Of a DNA stretch of 64,000 bases, positions 15,208 through 23,963 are shown piece by piece; the first letter of the stretch is position 1, and each line of letters opens with the position of its first letter. The notes below the pieces were generated by a model that saw only the letters and a list, made by a program, of their open reading frames with translations, was not told where the DNA came from and did no database searches. The stretch spans positions 1-64,000 of the forward strand of contig JAQVCW010000015.1 of assembly GCA_028689585.1 (NCBI GenBank), read 5' to 3'. A program made the position numbers and the translations under genes. This DNA is from Lachnospiraceae bacterium. GTDB taxonomy: Bacteria; Bacillota; Clostridia; Lachnospirales; Lachnospiraceae.

Positions 15208-16044
15208 TCACCCGTTTTTCTGATACTGCTTTGGTGAACATCCCGTATTTTTCCGAAACGCGGAAATAAAATAGTTATAGTCTTTGAAACCGCAGGCGGA
15301 TGCCACGTCACTGACAGACAGCTCAGGAGAGTCTTTTAATAATTTTCTTGCATGTTCCATCCGAAGGCTGCGGATATGCTCTGCTACGCCAATTCCGTAG
15401 GTACTGCTGGTGATTTCATACAGATAGGTCTTGCCAATGGAGAATTGCTGACAAAGGGTGGCAACACTGAGGTCATCGGTGAGATGCTGGAGGATGTATT
15501 CATCAATCCGGGTATGGAGGTTGCCTTTTTTGAGGATGGCAACCCGCTCGTTGCACAGGTAGGAAGCGACAGCCTCAAGAATGTGACAGGCAGCCAGCAC
15601 ATATTGGCGGGATAAAATGGGGCGCTCCAGGCAGGCCGCTTGAAGTGCGGCCTGATCTATGTTATAATCCATGCAGAGTTTTCGGATGGTCTGCCAGCCG
15701 GTTTCGTGGTCCGGATAGGCGAAAATATTGCCTACGATGATGTAGCCGGCAATCACTTCTCCCATGTAAATGGGAGTACAGGCTTCGGTCAGCCCGGCAT
15801 GGCACTGGTAAAAATAGACATTATGCTGCCTGGCGGCAATCCGGCAGGATTCCCGGTCACAGTTTTTGCAGTGTATGGTGGCTTCTGCATCGGTCCGGAT
15901 CAACTGACAGAAGGATGGCAGTTCTTCCGGGTAGGGGAAGATTTCTTCATAGCGTTCGCTGAAGAGAGAAATATGAATTCCGGTCAGAGTATAAAAATCC
16001 TGAAATAATGGTTTTAATTTGTCAAGATCAAAGGATGAAATCAT
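15208..16044 (-). CDS. PocR-domain AraC-family regulator
   Basis: This encodes 278 residues. The start is ATG 16044 (GGAGG seven bases upstream); an upstream in-frame ATG at 16098 lacks a ribosome site. The N-terminal half is a PocR-type sensory domain with paired cysteines (CKNCDRESC, YQCHAGLTEACTPI). The C-terminal half has two AraC helix-turn-helix motifs (LSVATLCQQFSIGKTYLYEI, LSVSDVASACGFKDYNYFIS, FRKNTGCSPKQYQK). PocR domains bind small organic ligands in known members. It is divergent from galK, with an 8-bp inverted repeat (CCGCTATA...TATAGCGG, 16116-16160) in between. It could control gal genes or the dha/tct operon. Confidence 0.88.
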   Translation of the reverse strand: MISSFDLDKLKPLFQDFYTLTGIHISLFSERYEEIFPYPEELPSFCQLIRTDAEATIHCKNCDRESCRIAARQHNVYFYQCHAGLTEACTPIYMGEVIAGYIIVGNIFAYPDHETGWQTIRKLCMDYNIDQAALQAACLERPILSRQYVLAACHILEAVASYLCNERVAILKKGNLHTRIDEYILQHLTDDLSVATLCQQFSIGKTYLYEITSSTYGIGVAEHIRSLRMEHARKLLKDSPELSVSDVASACGFKDYNYFISAFRKNTGCSPKQYQKNG

Positions 16045-16115
16045 GGTGCCTCCTGAAAATATGACGGTGAACAGTGAGAAAAATGCGAACGATTTCAAAG
16101 TTTTTTGATGAAGAA

Positions 16116-16160
16116 CCGCTATACATTTTCATGAAATTATTTTAACATACATATAGCGGA
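16116..16160. promoter_or_regulatory. Inverted repeat in the AraC-galK gap
   Basis: CCGCTATA and TATAGCGG are separated by 29 bp. They may be operator half-sites; no experiment supports this. Confidence 0.35.
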
Positions 16161-16184
16161 AATGACATAAAGGAAATAAGGTTG

Positions 16185-16260
16185 TGTCAAGTTTTCTATG
16201 AAAACCAGACATGCAGCATCAGCCCATTTGCCGAAGGCAAATTTAAATGGGCTGATGTTC
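16185..16260 (+). repeat. Compound leader palindrome, copy 3 (before galK)
   Basis: An imperfect upstream hairpin (GTCAAGTTTTC...GAAAACCAGAC) is followed by ATGCAGCATCAGCCCATTTG, GGCAAATTT and AATGGGCTGATGTTC. It ends 22 bp before galK. Confidence 0.85.
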
Positions 16261-16281
16261 CAAAGATAGGGAGGGATTTAC

Positions 16282-17562
16282 ATGAATTTACGGGATTGGA
16301 GAGCCGCATTTGCAAAAGAAGCGTTTCAGAAGAAAATGCACTGGCTGTATGGAAATGGCGCGGACAAAAATACAGTAAGATATGAAAAACTGCTGGATAT
16401 GTTTGAAGAGACATTCGGGGCAGGGGAGGGGGTTGCTCTGTTCTCGGCACCGGGAAGGACGGAAATCGGCGGAAATCACACCGATCATCAGCACGGCTGT
16501 GTACTGGCGGCATCTGTGGATATGGATATGATTGCAGCAGCAGAGCTGACGGCAGAAAAGGAGATCAGCATTCAGTCAGAGGGATATCCGCTGTGCCGTA
16601 TTTCACTGGAGGATTTGAGTATCCGGGAAGAGGAAAAGAATACTACAGCATCCTTGATCCGCGGTGTGGCAGCCAGATTTGAGCAGCTTGGATGCCGGAT
16701 CGGAGGCTTTCGTGCCTGCGTGATGTCCAGTGTCCTTCCGGGAAGCGGCATCAGTTCATCCGCGGCGTTTGAAGTGCTGGTGGGAAATATGATTAATTCC
16801 CTGTTTTTTCAGGAAAAGGCATCTCCGGTGGAAATCGCACAGATCGGCCAGTACGCGGAAAATGTATATTTTGGAAAACCCAGCGGCCTGATGGATCAGA
16901 CAGCCTCTTCGGTAGGAAATATGCTGACCATTGATTTTAAGGATACGGCGAATCCGGTGGTAAAAAAGCTGGATATTGATTTTGAAAAGTCAGGACTGGC
17001 ATTATGCATCATTGACTCCGGGGCGGATCATGCCAATCTGACGGATGAGTATGCAGCAATTCCCATTGAATTGAAGAAAATCTGCCGGCTGATGGGAAAA
17101 GAAGTGCTCAGAGAGATCCCAAAAGAGGAGTTTATGGCGGCCCTTCCAAAGATCAGAAAAGAAGTTGGAGACCGGGCGATCCTGCGGGCACTGCATTTCT
17201 ACGGAGACAATGAACGGGTTCCGAAGCAGGCAACGGCATTGGAGAGCGGGGATATGGATACGTTCCTGAAGCTGGTGAAGGAATCCGGTTACAGTTCCTG
17301 GATGTATTTGCAGAATATTGTGCCCTGCGGGTACAGCGAACATCAGGAAATGGCCATCGCTCTGTCACTTTGTGATAACTATTTGAATGGGAGAGGAGCG
17401 TTCCGTGTTCACGGCGGTGGTTTCGCAGGCACCGTTCAGGCATTTGTTCCGGTGGATATGCTGGATGAATTTAAAGCCGGAATTGAAGAGGTGCTGGGAG
17501 AGGGAAGCTGTCATATTCTTTCCATCCGTCCGGCCGGCGGAATGCAGGTAACGTTGGAATAA
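16282..17562 (+). CDS. galK: Galactokinase
   Basis: This encodes 426 residues from ATG 16282 behind GGGAGGG. It is a GHMP kinase with all main signatures: galactose site APGRTEIGGNHTDHQHG at about residues 55-71, ATP loop VLPGSGISSSAAFEV, and the C-terminal GGGFAGTVQAFV. It phosphorylates galactose at C1 in the Leloir pathway; galE follows. It is about 35 residues longer than E. coli GalK because of an N-terminal extension (RDWRAAFAKEAFQKKMHWLY), which I believe is usual in clostridial members. Its last codons and stop are copied five times in the minisatellite that follows. Confidence 0.95.
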   Translation: MNLRDWRAAFAKEAFQKKMHWLYGNGADKNTVRYEKLLDMFEETFGAGEGVALFSAPGRTEIGGNHTDHQHGCVLAASVDMDMIAAAELTAEKEISIQSEGYPLCRISLEDLSIREEEKNTTASLIRGVAARFEQLGCRIGGFRACVMSSVLPGSGISSSAAFEVLVGNMINSLFFQEKASPVEIAQIGQYAENVYFGKPSGLMDQTASSVGNMLTIDFKDTANPVVKKLDIDFEKSGLALCIIDSGADHANLTDEYAAIPIELKKICRLMGKEVLREIPKEEFMAALPKIRKEVGDRAILRALHFYGDNERVPKQATALESGDMDTFLKLVKESGYSSWMYLQNIVPCGYSEHQEMAIALSLCDNYLNGRGAFRVHGGGFAGTVQAFVPVDMLDEFKAGIEEVLGEGSCHILSIRPAGGMQVTLE

Positions 17563-17749
17563 GATTTGGAGTCCCGGCCGGCGGGATGCAGATAACGTTG
17601 GAATAAGGCTTGGAGTCCCGGCCGGCGGGATGCAGATAACGTTGGAATAAGATTTGGAGTCCGGGCAGGCGGAATGCAGGTAACGTTGGAATAAGATTTG
17701 GGGTCCCTGCTGGCGGGATACTGATTACATTGGAACAGCATTTTGAATT
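17530..17749 (+). repeat. 44-bp tandem repeat copying the galK 3' end
   Basis: Five head-to-tail units of 44 bp start at 17530, 17574, 17618, 17662 and 17706. Each carries CCGGCCGGCGG, GATGCAGATAACGTTGG and the TAA stop context. The first unit is the galK C-terminus itself; the last is degenerate. No gene lies in the array, which fills the gap to galE. Confidence 0.9.
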
Positions 17750-17833
17750 TCAGCCTGGAGGGTGCAGCCCGGGCGGAAGAGCAGGATAAATCATAGAGCA
17801 GGTCTGTGGGCAGACCGGAAAAGAGGAGCAGAT

Positions 17834-18850
17834 ATGAAAATTTTAGTTACAGGTGGTGCCGGTTACATTGGAAGTCATACTTGTGTAGAATTGCTGAATG
17901 CCGGATATGAGGTAGTGATTGCAGACAATCTCTATAATGCCAGCGAGAAATCTGTGGAGCGGATCAAAGAGATTACCGGAAAAGAACCGGTTTTTTATCA
18001 GGCGGATGTACGGGATGCCGGGGCCATGAACCAGATTTTTGAAAAAGAAAAAATTGATGCGGTGATCCACTTTGCCGGATTAAAGGCGGTTGGAGAATCC
18101 GTGGCAAAGCCAATTGAATACTATGAAAACAATATCGCAGGAACGCTGGTTCTGTGCGATGTGATGAGAAAGCATGGAGTGAAAAATATTATTTTCAGTT
18201 CTTCCGCTACGGTTTATGGCGATCCTGCTTTTGTGCCGATTACAGAAGAATGCCCGAAGGGGATCTGTACCAATCCTTATGGATGGACAAAATGGATGCT
18301 GGAGCAGGTGCTGACAGATATTCAAAAGGCGAATCCGGAATGGAATGTCATTCTTCTTCGTTATTTCAATCCAATCGGTGCTCACAAGAGTGGCCTGATG
18401 GGAGAAGATCCCAAGGGAATTCCAAATAATCTGCTGCCTTATGTGGCGCAGGTGGCAATCGGCAAGCTGGAATGCCTGGGCGTATTCGGAAATGATTATG
18501 ATACTCCGGATGGAACCGGTGTGCGTGATTACATCCATGTAGTGGATCTGGCAAAAGGTCATGTGAAAGCCATCAAAAAGCTGGAGGATAAGGAAGGCGT
18601 CAGCACATACAATCTGGGTACCGGCAAGGGCTACAGCGTGCTGCAGGTAGTGGCCGCATTCGAAAAAGCCAGCGGACACACTGTAAAATATCAGATCAAA
18701 CCAAGACGCGCCGGTGACATCGCCACCTGCTACTGTGATCCGTCCAAAGCCAAAAAAGAACTGGGCTGGGAAGCAGAATACGGGATTGAGGAAATGTGCG
18801 CAGATTCCTGGAACTGGCAGCAGAAAAACCCTAACGGGTATCAGGATTAA
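17834..18850 (+). CDS. galE: UDP-glucose 4-epimerase
   Basis: This encodes 338 residues from ATG 17834 (GAGGAG upstream; ATG 17762 in frame is inside repeat-derived DNA and is rejected). It is an extended SDR enzyme: NAD loop GGAGYIGSHT at residues 7-16, SSSATVYG, and the YxxxK pair in NPYGWTKWMLE. It interconverts UDP-galactose and UDP-glucose. With galK it gives two Leloir steps; galT is not in the window. A terminator follows. Confidence 0.96.
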   Translation: MKILVTGGAGYIGSHTCVELLNAGYEVVIADNLYNASEKSVERIKEITGKEPVFYQADVRDAGAMNQIFEKEKIDAVIHFAGLKAVGESVAKPIEYYENNIAGTLVLCDVMRKHGVKNIIFSSSATVYGDPAFVPITEECPKGICTNPYGWTKWMLEQVLTDIQKANPEWNVILLRYFNPIGAHKSGLMGEDPKGIPNNLLPYVAQVAIGKLECLGVFGNDYDTPDGTGVRDYIHVVDLAKGHVKAIKKLEDKEGVSTYNLGTGKGYSVLQVVAAFEKASGHTVKYQIKPRRAGDIATCYCDPSKAKKELGWEAEYGIEEMCADSWNWQQKNPNGYQD

Positions 18851-18871
18851 CTTTTTTCAGAAAGACCTTAG

Positions 18872-18922
18872 AGAGCAGGGCGGAGAACGTGTGAGCAAAA
18901 CGTTCTCCCTCTGCTCTTTTTT
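18872..18922 (+). terminator. Terminator of galE
   Basis: AGAGCAGGGCGGAGAACGT pairs with ACGTTCTCCCTCTGCTCT around GTGAGCAAA, followed by TTTTTT. Confidence 0.85.
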
Positions 18923-18968
18923 GCAGCCGCCCGGAATGCGTCCTCATTCAAGACTGAGCTGTAGCGGC
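18923..18968 (-). repeat. Half copy of the GAGGACGC stem repeat
   Basis: In reverse complement this reads CTTGAATGAGGACGCATTCC then GGGCGGCTGC, matching the left arm of the elements at 20847 and 62847. The right arm is missing. Confidence 0.65.
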
Positions 18969-19078
18969 TCATCTATTTTATTTTTGGTATGGGTTGAAAT
19001 CATGGCGGTTTTATAATAGAATATAGAGTAATTGACTTGTAAATTGAATGGAAATAAGGAATGAAATGAGGAAAAAGA

Positions 19079-20032
19079 ATGCGCTGGAATAAATTTAGAC
19101 TGAAAACGTTATCTGAGGTAGAGGATATCGTGATTTCTACGCTGGCAGATGCCGGAGTAGAAGGAGTGGAGATTGAAGATAAGGTGCCCCTTACGGAACA
19201 GGACAAGCAGCAGATGTTTGTGGATATTCTGCCGGAAGGACCGGCGGATGACGGAATTGCCTATCTGAATTTCTATCTGGAAGAGGATGCGGATAAAGAA
19301 GAGATATTAAAACGGGTAAGGGAAGAGCTGGATGAGCTTCGGAATTTTATGGAGATCGGGGAATGCACCATTGAGGAATCTCAGACCGAGGATAAAGACT
19401 GGATCAACAACTGGAAAGAGTTTTTCCATCAGTTCTACGTGGATGATATTCTGATCATTCCTTCCTGGGAGAAGATGAAGCCGGAGGATGCAGACAAAAT
19501 GGTGATCCATATTGATCCGGGTACGGCATTTGGGACCGGAATGCATGAGACCACTCAGTTGTGTATACGCCAGTTGAAAAAATATGTGACTTCTGAGACG
19601 GAAATCCTGGATGTGGGGACCGGCAGCGGCATCCTTTCCATTGTGGCTCTAAAGCTGGGAGCAAAACATGCGGTAGGTACGGATCTGGATCCCTGTGCGA
19701 TCTCAGCCACGAAGGAGAATCTGGAGGTAAATGATATTCCGGCCGGAGATATGGAGGTTATGATCGGAAATATTATTGATGATCCTGCGGTCCAGAAAAG
19801 AGTGGGATATGAAAAGTATGATATCGTGGCGGCCAATATTCTGGCGGATGTACTGGTGCCTCTGACTCCGGTGATTCTTCATCAGATGAAAAAGGGAGGC
19901 ATTTATATTACATCGGGAATTATTGATGAAAAAGAAAATGAAGTCGTTTCAGCGGTAAAAGCAGCCGGCCTGGAAGTGGTGGAAGTGACGCACCAGGGAG
20001 AATGGGTTTCTGTGACGGCCAGAAAGGTCTGA
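19079..20032 (+). CDS. prmA: Ribosomal protein L11 methyltransferase
   Basis: This encodes 317 residues from ATG 19079 (GAGGA upstream). The N-terminal domain recognises L11; the C-terminal AdoMet domain begins at about residue 140 with DPGTAFGTGMHETTQL, DVGTGSGILSIVALKLGA and AANILADVLVPL (the N-I-L motif). It trimethylates ribosomal protein L11. It lies four bases before rsmE, a common prmA-rsmE order in Firmicutes. Confidence 0.95.
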   Translation: MRWNKFRLKTLSEVEDIVISTLADAGVEGVEIEDKVPLTEQDKQQMFVDILPEGPADDGIAYLNFYLEEDADKEEILKRVREELDELRNFMEIGECTIEESQTEDKDWINNWKEFFHQFYVDDILIIPSWEKMKPEDADKMVIHIDPGTAFGTGMHETTQLCIRQLKKYVTSETEILDVGTGSGILSIVALKLGAKHAVGTDLDPCAISATKENLEVNDIPAGDMEVMIGNIIDDPAVQKRVGYEKYDIVAANILADVLVPLTPVILHQMKKGGIYITSGIIDEKENEVVSAVKAAGLEVVEVTHQGEWVSVTARKV

Positions 20033-20036
20033 GCTT

Positions 20037-20783
20037 ATGTATCATTTTTTTGTGTCTCCAGAGCAGATTGGAGAAAATGAAATCAGGATTGAAGGCCCGG
20101 ATGTGAACCATATTAAAAATGTGCTGCGCATGCATCCGGGAGAGGAAGTGCGCCTGTGCACAGGACAGGATACGAAGGATTACCGCTGCGAGATTGCCCA
20201 GGTCGGGGATACTTATGTCCTGGCCAAGATCCGCTGGGTGGAAGAAAATGGAACAGAACTGTCTTCCAGACTGTATCTGTTTCAGGGGCTGCCCAAAAGT
20301 GATAAGATGGAACTGATCATACAAAAGGCAGTGGAGCTTGGCGTCTATGAAATCATTCCGGTAGCTGCAAAGCGCGCGGTGGTGAAGCTGGATGCGAAAA
20401 AGGAAGAGACCAAGCGAAAGCGCTGGAATGCAATTTCGGAAAGTGCTGCGAAGCAGTCAAAGCGCATGGTGATTCCCAAGGTGACGAAGGTGATGTCTTT
20501 TGCAGAAGCGGTTGCTTACGCAGAGGATGCCTGCGATGTCCGCCTGATACCCTATGAGCGGGCAGAGAATATGGACAGAACCAGAGAGCTTCTGTCAGCG
20601 CTTCAGCCGGGGCAGTCTGTGGGCATTTTTATTGGTCCGGAGGGCGGATTTGAGGATACGGAAGTGGAAGCTGCAATGGAGCACGGCATGCAGGCCATCA
20701 CACTGGGACGCAGGATCCTGCGTACGGAGACTGCGGGACTTGCAGTACTGTCGGCGCTGATGTTCCAGCTGGAAAGCAGATAG
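20037..20783 (+). CDS. rsmE: 16S rRNA (uracil1498-N3)-methyltransferase
   Basis: This encodes 248 residues from ATG 20037, almost contiguous with prmA. It has an N-terminal PUA-like RNA-binding part (FFVSPEQIGENEIRIEGPDV, HIKNVLRM) and a SPOUT knot at the C-terminus (FIGPEGGFEDTEVEAA, ITLGRRILRTETAGL). The length matches the family (about 245). It modifies the decoding region of 16S rRNA. Confidence 0.95.
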   Translation: MYHFFVSPEQIGENEIRIEGPDVNHIKNVLRMHPGEEVRLCTGQDTKDYRCEIAQVGDTYVLAKIRWVEENGTELSSRLYLFQGLPKSDKMELIIQKAVELGVYEIIPVAAKRAVVKLDAKKEETKRKRWNAISESAAKQSKRMVIPKVTKVMSFAEAVAYAEDACDVRLIPYERAENMDRTRELLSALQPGQSVGIFIGPEGGFEDTEVEAAMEHGMQAITLGRRILRTETAGLAVLSALMFQLESR

Positions 20784-20790
20784 ATCCCAT

Positions 20791-20839
20791 TTGCATCAGC
20801 CCGTTTGCCGCAGGCAAATTCAGGATGAGCTGATGTTCC
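20791..20839 (+). repeat. Leader palindrome, copy 4 (after rsmE)
   Basis: GCATCAGCCCGTTTGCC, GGCAAATTC and GATGAGCTGATGTTCC. It is the one copy not directly before a start codon; the 280-bp palindrome at 20847 follows it. Confidence 0.8.
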
Positions 20840-20846
20840 AAAAAAT

Positions 20847-21126
20847 GGTTACAGTTCAGCCTTGAAGTGAGGACGCTCCTCGGAAGGCCGCCCCAGATAT
20901 GCTGCGGGGGCTGTTTCGAGGGCCAAGAGCATCTAAGGCTTCCACAGGGTGTTCCAAAAGCAGGAATTGGAAGTCATAACTCGCCTTCGGCTCAAACAAA
21001 TGACTCCCAATTCCATGGAACACCCTGTGGAAACCAAGATGCTTAGGCCTTCTGCAAATGCACCCGCAGCATACCTGGGACTGCCTCCCGGGGAGCTGTG
21101 CATCAAGTGAAAAGCGGAACGGTAAC
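20847..21126. repeat. 280-bp imperfect palindrome
   Basis: The ends GGTTAC and GGTAAC (GTTAC/GTAAC) are inverted, and nested exact arms follow inward: ATGCTGCGGG (20899-20908) with CCCGCAGCAT (21063-21072); TTCCACAGGGTGTTCCA (20940-20956) with its complement at 21016-21032; GGAATTGGAAGTCA (20963-20976) with TGACTCCCAATTCC (21001-21014). The loop holds a small GCCTTCGGC hairpin. No coding frame is convincing. The outer arms match the short element at 62847-62930. Confidence 0.9.
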
Positions 21127-21132
21127 AAAAAA

Positions 21133-21211
21133 TGTGTCAAGTTTTCGGAGAAAACTTGACATGCAGCGTCAGCCCGTTTGCCGCAGGCAAATTCAGGATG
21201 AGCTGATGTTC
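21133..21211 (+). repeat. Compound leader palindrome, copy 5 (before the cysteine desulfurase gene)
   Basis: A perfect upstream hairpin (GTCAAGTTTTC/GAAAACTTGAC) is followed by GCAGCGTCAGCCCGTTTGCC, GGCAAATTC and GATGAGCTGATGTTC. It ends 22 bp before the start at 21233. Confidence 0.85.
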
Positions 21212-21232
21212 TTAACACAGGAAGGAAATAAA

Positions 21233-22390
21233 ATGGAAGCATATTTAGATAATTCCGCGACTACCCGGTGTCTGGAGAGCGTGAGGGATATTGTGGTGAA
21301 AACCATGATGGAAGACTATGGAAATCCCTCCTCCAGACATCAAAAGGGCGTGGATGCGGAAAAATACTTAAAAGAGGCGCGGGGCATCATTGCAGATACA
21401 ATGAAGGTCAGCGAGAAGGAAATATATTTTACCTCGGGTGGCACGGAGTCAAATAACTGGGCGCTGATCGGTGCGGCGATGGCAAACCAGCGGGCGGGAA
21501 AGCATATTATTACCACTTCAATTGAACATGCGGCAGTGATACAGCCCATGATGTTTTTGCAGGAGCAGGGATTTCGTGTGACCTATCTGCCGGTGGACCG
21601 CCAGGGCCACATCAGCCTGGAGGACTTGAAAAACGCATTGTCGGAAGACACCATACTGGTTTCTGTGATGTATGTGAACAATGAAATGGGAGCAGTGGAG
21701 CCCATTGATGAGATTGGAAAGATAGTGAAGGCTTATAATCCGGCTATTTTATTTCATGTGGATGCCATACAGGCATATGGAAAATACCGGATTTTTCCAA
21801 AACGGTCCGGCATTGACATGCTTTCGGTCAGCGGCCATAAGATTCACGGCCCCAAGGGAACCGGTTTTTTATACGTAAAAGAGAAAACAAAAATACATCC
21901 GCTGATTCTGGGAGGCGGACAGCAGAAGGGAATGCGCTCCGGCACGGACAATGTGCCCGGCATTGCAGGACTGGGAGCTGCGGCCGGGGAAGCCTATCGG
22001 GATTTCGATGCCAAAACCGCCCATATTTACGGGCTGAAAAAGCGCATGATGGATGGAATACGGGAAATAGAAGATACTCAGATCAACAGCGGGGAAGGGG
22101 AAGCAAGCGCGCCACATATTGTGAGCGTCAGCTTTCGGGGAGTTCGAAGTGAAGTGCTGCTGCATGCTCTGGAGGACAAAGGAATCTATGTATCATCGGG
22201 ATCGGCCTGCTCTTCCAATAAAAAGCTGCCGGTGAGCACTGTGCTGAAGGAAATCAACCTGGATCATGAACTGCTGGAGACCACCATTCGTTTCAGCTTC
22301 TGTGAACAGACCACAGAAGAGGAGATTGATTACAGCATTGCAGAATTGAAAAAACTTCTGCCCGTTTTGAAACGATACACACGTCATTAA
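21233..22390 (+). CDS. Cysteine desulfurase (NifS/NifZ type) partner of ThiI
   Basis: This encodes 385 residues from ATG 21233 (AGGAAG upstream). It is a class V PLP enzyme: SGGTESNNWAL, the PLP lysine in SVSGHKIHGPKGTG, and the active-site cysteine in the SSGSACSS loop near residue 325. It removes sulfur from cysteine as a bound persulfide. The immediate neighbour is thiI, as in Bacillus subtilis nifZ-thiI, so the sulfur is most likely used for 4-thiouridine in tRNA. General IscS duties are less likely, since no Fe-S scaffold gene is adjacent. Confidence 0.93.
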   Translation: MEAYLDNSATTRCLESVRDIVVKTMMEDYGNPSSRHQKGVDAEKYLKEARGIIADTMKVSEKEIYFTSGGTESNNWALIGAAMANQRAGKHIITTSIEHAAVIQPMMFLQEQGFRVTYLPVDRQGHISLEDLKNALSEDTILVSVMYVNNEMGAVEPIDEIGKIVKAYNPAILFHVDAIQAYGKYRIFPKRSGIDMLSVSGHKIHGPKGTGFLYVKEKTKIHPLILGGGQQKGMRSGTDNVPGIAGLGAAAGEAYRDFDAKTAHIYGLKKRMMDGIREIEDTQINSGEGEASAPHIVSVSFRGVRSEVLLHALEDKGIYVSSGSACSSNKKLPVSTVLKEINLDHELLETTIRFSFCEQTTEEEIDYSIAELKKLLPVLKRYTRH

Positions 22391-22491
22391 AGACGCAGGC
22401 GGAAATTCCCGCGTTTCGAAGCTGCAAAAGCGAAGGCGGTGGGACGGCGTCAGATTAAAACAGAGGAAGGCGGAAAACGCCGGGAGGAACT

Positions 22492-23670
22492 ATGTTCAAA
22501 GCATTTTTGATTAAGTATGGAGAAATTGGCATTAAAGGAAAAAACCGCCATTTGTTTGAAGACGCACTGGTGCGTCAGATACGGTTCGCGCTGGAAAAGA
22601 TAGAGGGCAGCTTCTATGTCCACAAGGAGCAGGGACGCATCTATGTGGATATTGACGGTTTTTATGATTTTGAAGAAACGGTTGCTGCGCTGCAGAGAGT
22701 GTTTGGTATTGTGGGAATCTGCCCGGTTATGAAGGTAGAAGACAAGGGAAAGGAAGAACTGGGGAATGATGTGATTGAATTCCTTTCCAATGTGTATGAT
22801 ATCAGGGAGCAGACCTTTAAGGTGGACACCAGAAGAGCAAAGAAAACCTATCCGCTGGATTCTATGGAGATGAATGCCTATCTGGGCGGGCGGATTCTGG
22901 ATGCATTTCCGGGATTGTCCGTGGACGTACATCGTCCGGAGATCATGGTGCATGTGGAAATCAGAGAAAAGATATATATTTATTCCAAGATTATTCCGGG
23001 ACCCGGGGGAATGCCGGTGGGCACCAATGGAAAAGCTATGCTGCTGCTTTCCGGCGGAATAGACAGCCCGGTGGCCGGCTACATGATCTCAAAACGGGGG
23101 GTGAAGCTGGATGCCACTTATTTCCATGCGCCGCCTTATACCAGTGAGCGGGCAAAACAGAAAGTGATCGATCTGGCCAAGATCGTGGCCCGGTATTCCG
23201 GACCGATTAACCTTCATGTGGTGAATTTTACGGATATTCAGCTCTACATCTATGACAAATGCCCCCATGACGAACTGACAATCATCATGCGCCGCTATAT
23301 GATGAAGATCGCGGAGCATTTTGCAAAGGAGACCAAATCACTGGCACTGGTTACCGGTGAGAGCATCGGACAGGTTGCCAGTCAGACCATGCAGAGCCTG
23401 GCTGCCACCAATGAAGTCTGTACGATACCGGTATTCCGTCCGCTGATTGGTTTTGATAAACAGGAAATTGTGGATATTTCAGAAAAAATCGGAACTTACG
23501 AAACGTCAATTCTTCCATTTGAAGATTGCTGTACCATTTTTGTGGCAAAGCATCCGGTGACCAAACCCAATATCAATGTGATTAAATATTCGGAACGGAA
23601 TCTGGAAGAAAAGATCGATGAAATGATGCAGACGGCAATCGAAACAACGGAAACAATTCTGGTAGAGTAG
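22492..23670 (+). CDS. thiI: tRNA uridine 4-sulfurtransferase
   Basis: This encodes 392 residues from ATG 22492 (GGGAGGA upstream). It has an N-terminal ferredoxin-like/THUMP part (residues about 1-165) and a PP-loop ATPase domain with LLSGGIDSPVAGYM at about 184-197. Cysteines at FEDCCTIF lie near the C-terminus. There is no C-terminal rhodanese domain, as in the Bacillus form that takes sulfur directly from NifZ; this agrees with the desulfurase gene just upstream. It makes s4U at position 8 of tRNA. Confidence 0.95.
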   Translation: MFKAFLIKYGEIGIKGKNRHLFEDALVRQIRFALEKIEGSFYVHKEQGRIYVDIDGFYDFEETVAALQRVFGIVGICPVMKVEDKGKEELGNDVIEFLSNVYDIREQTFKVDTRRAKKTYPLDSMEMNAYLGGRILDAFPGLSVDVHRPEIMVHVEIREKIYIYSKIIPGPGGMPVGTNGKAMLLLSGGIDSPVAGYMISKRGVKLDATYFHAPPYTSERAKQKVIDLAKIVARYSGPINLHVVNFTDIQLYIYDKCPHDELTIIMRRYMMKIAEHFAKETKSLALVTGESIGQVASQTMQSLAATNEVCTIPVFRPLIGFDKQEIVDISEKIGTYETSILPFEDCCTIFVAKHPVTKPNINVIKYSERNLEEKIDEMMQTAIETTETILVE

Positions 23671-23684
23671 TACAAAAAAATAAA

Positions 23685-23711
23685 ACCCCTGCATCCAGCC
23701 GATGCGGGGGA
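23685..23711 (-). terminator. Terminator of the HPr-like gene
   Basis: CCCCTGCATC pairs with GATGCGGGG. On the minus strand it is followed by TTTTATTTTTTT, so it ends the leftward transcript. Confidence 0.7.
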
Positions 23712-23732
23712 GATAAAACGGTGCTTTCCTGA

Positions 23733-23963
23733 TTAGATGATGTATGGCTTTAAGATTTCCAGAATGGAATCAATGTCATCTTCTGCGTGAATATTCAGGT
23801 CGATCGGTTTGGATAAATCTAAACTGAAGATACCCATGATGGATTTTGCATCAATAACGTATCTGCCGGAAACTAAATCAAAGTCATAATTGAATTTTGT
23901 AATATCATTGACAAAGGATTTTACTTTATCAATTGAATTTAATGAAATCTGAACTGTTTTCAT
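23733..23963 (-). CDS. HPr-like protein lacking the phospho-histidine
   Basis: This encodes 76 residues from ATG 23963 (GGAGG upstream). It has the HPr size and fold pattern (VKSFVNDITKFNYDFDLVSG, DAKSIMGIFSLDLSKPIDL). The GIHARPA motif with phospho-His15 is absent: the N-terminus reads MKTVQISLNSIDKVK. The regulatory serine region (KSIMGIFSL, equivalent to Ser46) is kept. Small HPr-like proteins of this type occur widely in Clostridia. It cannot transfer PTS phosphate and is probably regulatory. It is a lone minus-strand gene between thiI and mtaB. Confidence 0.85.
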   Translation of the reverse strand: MKTVQISLNSIDKVKSFVNDITKFNYDFDLVSGRYVIDAKSIMGIFSLDLSKPIDLNIHAEDDIDSILEILKPYII

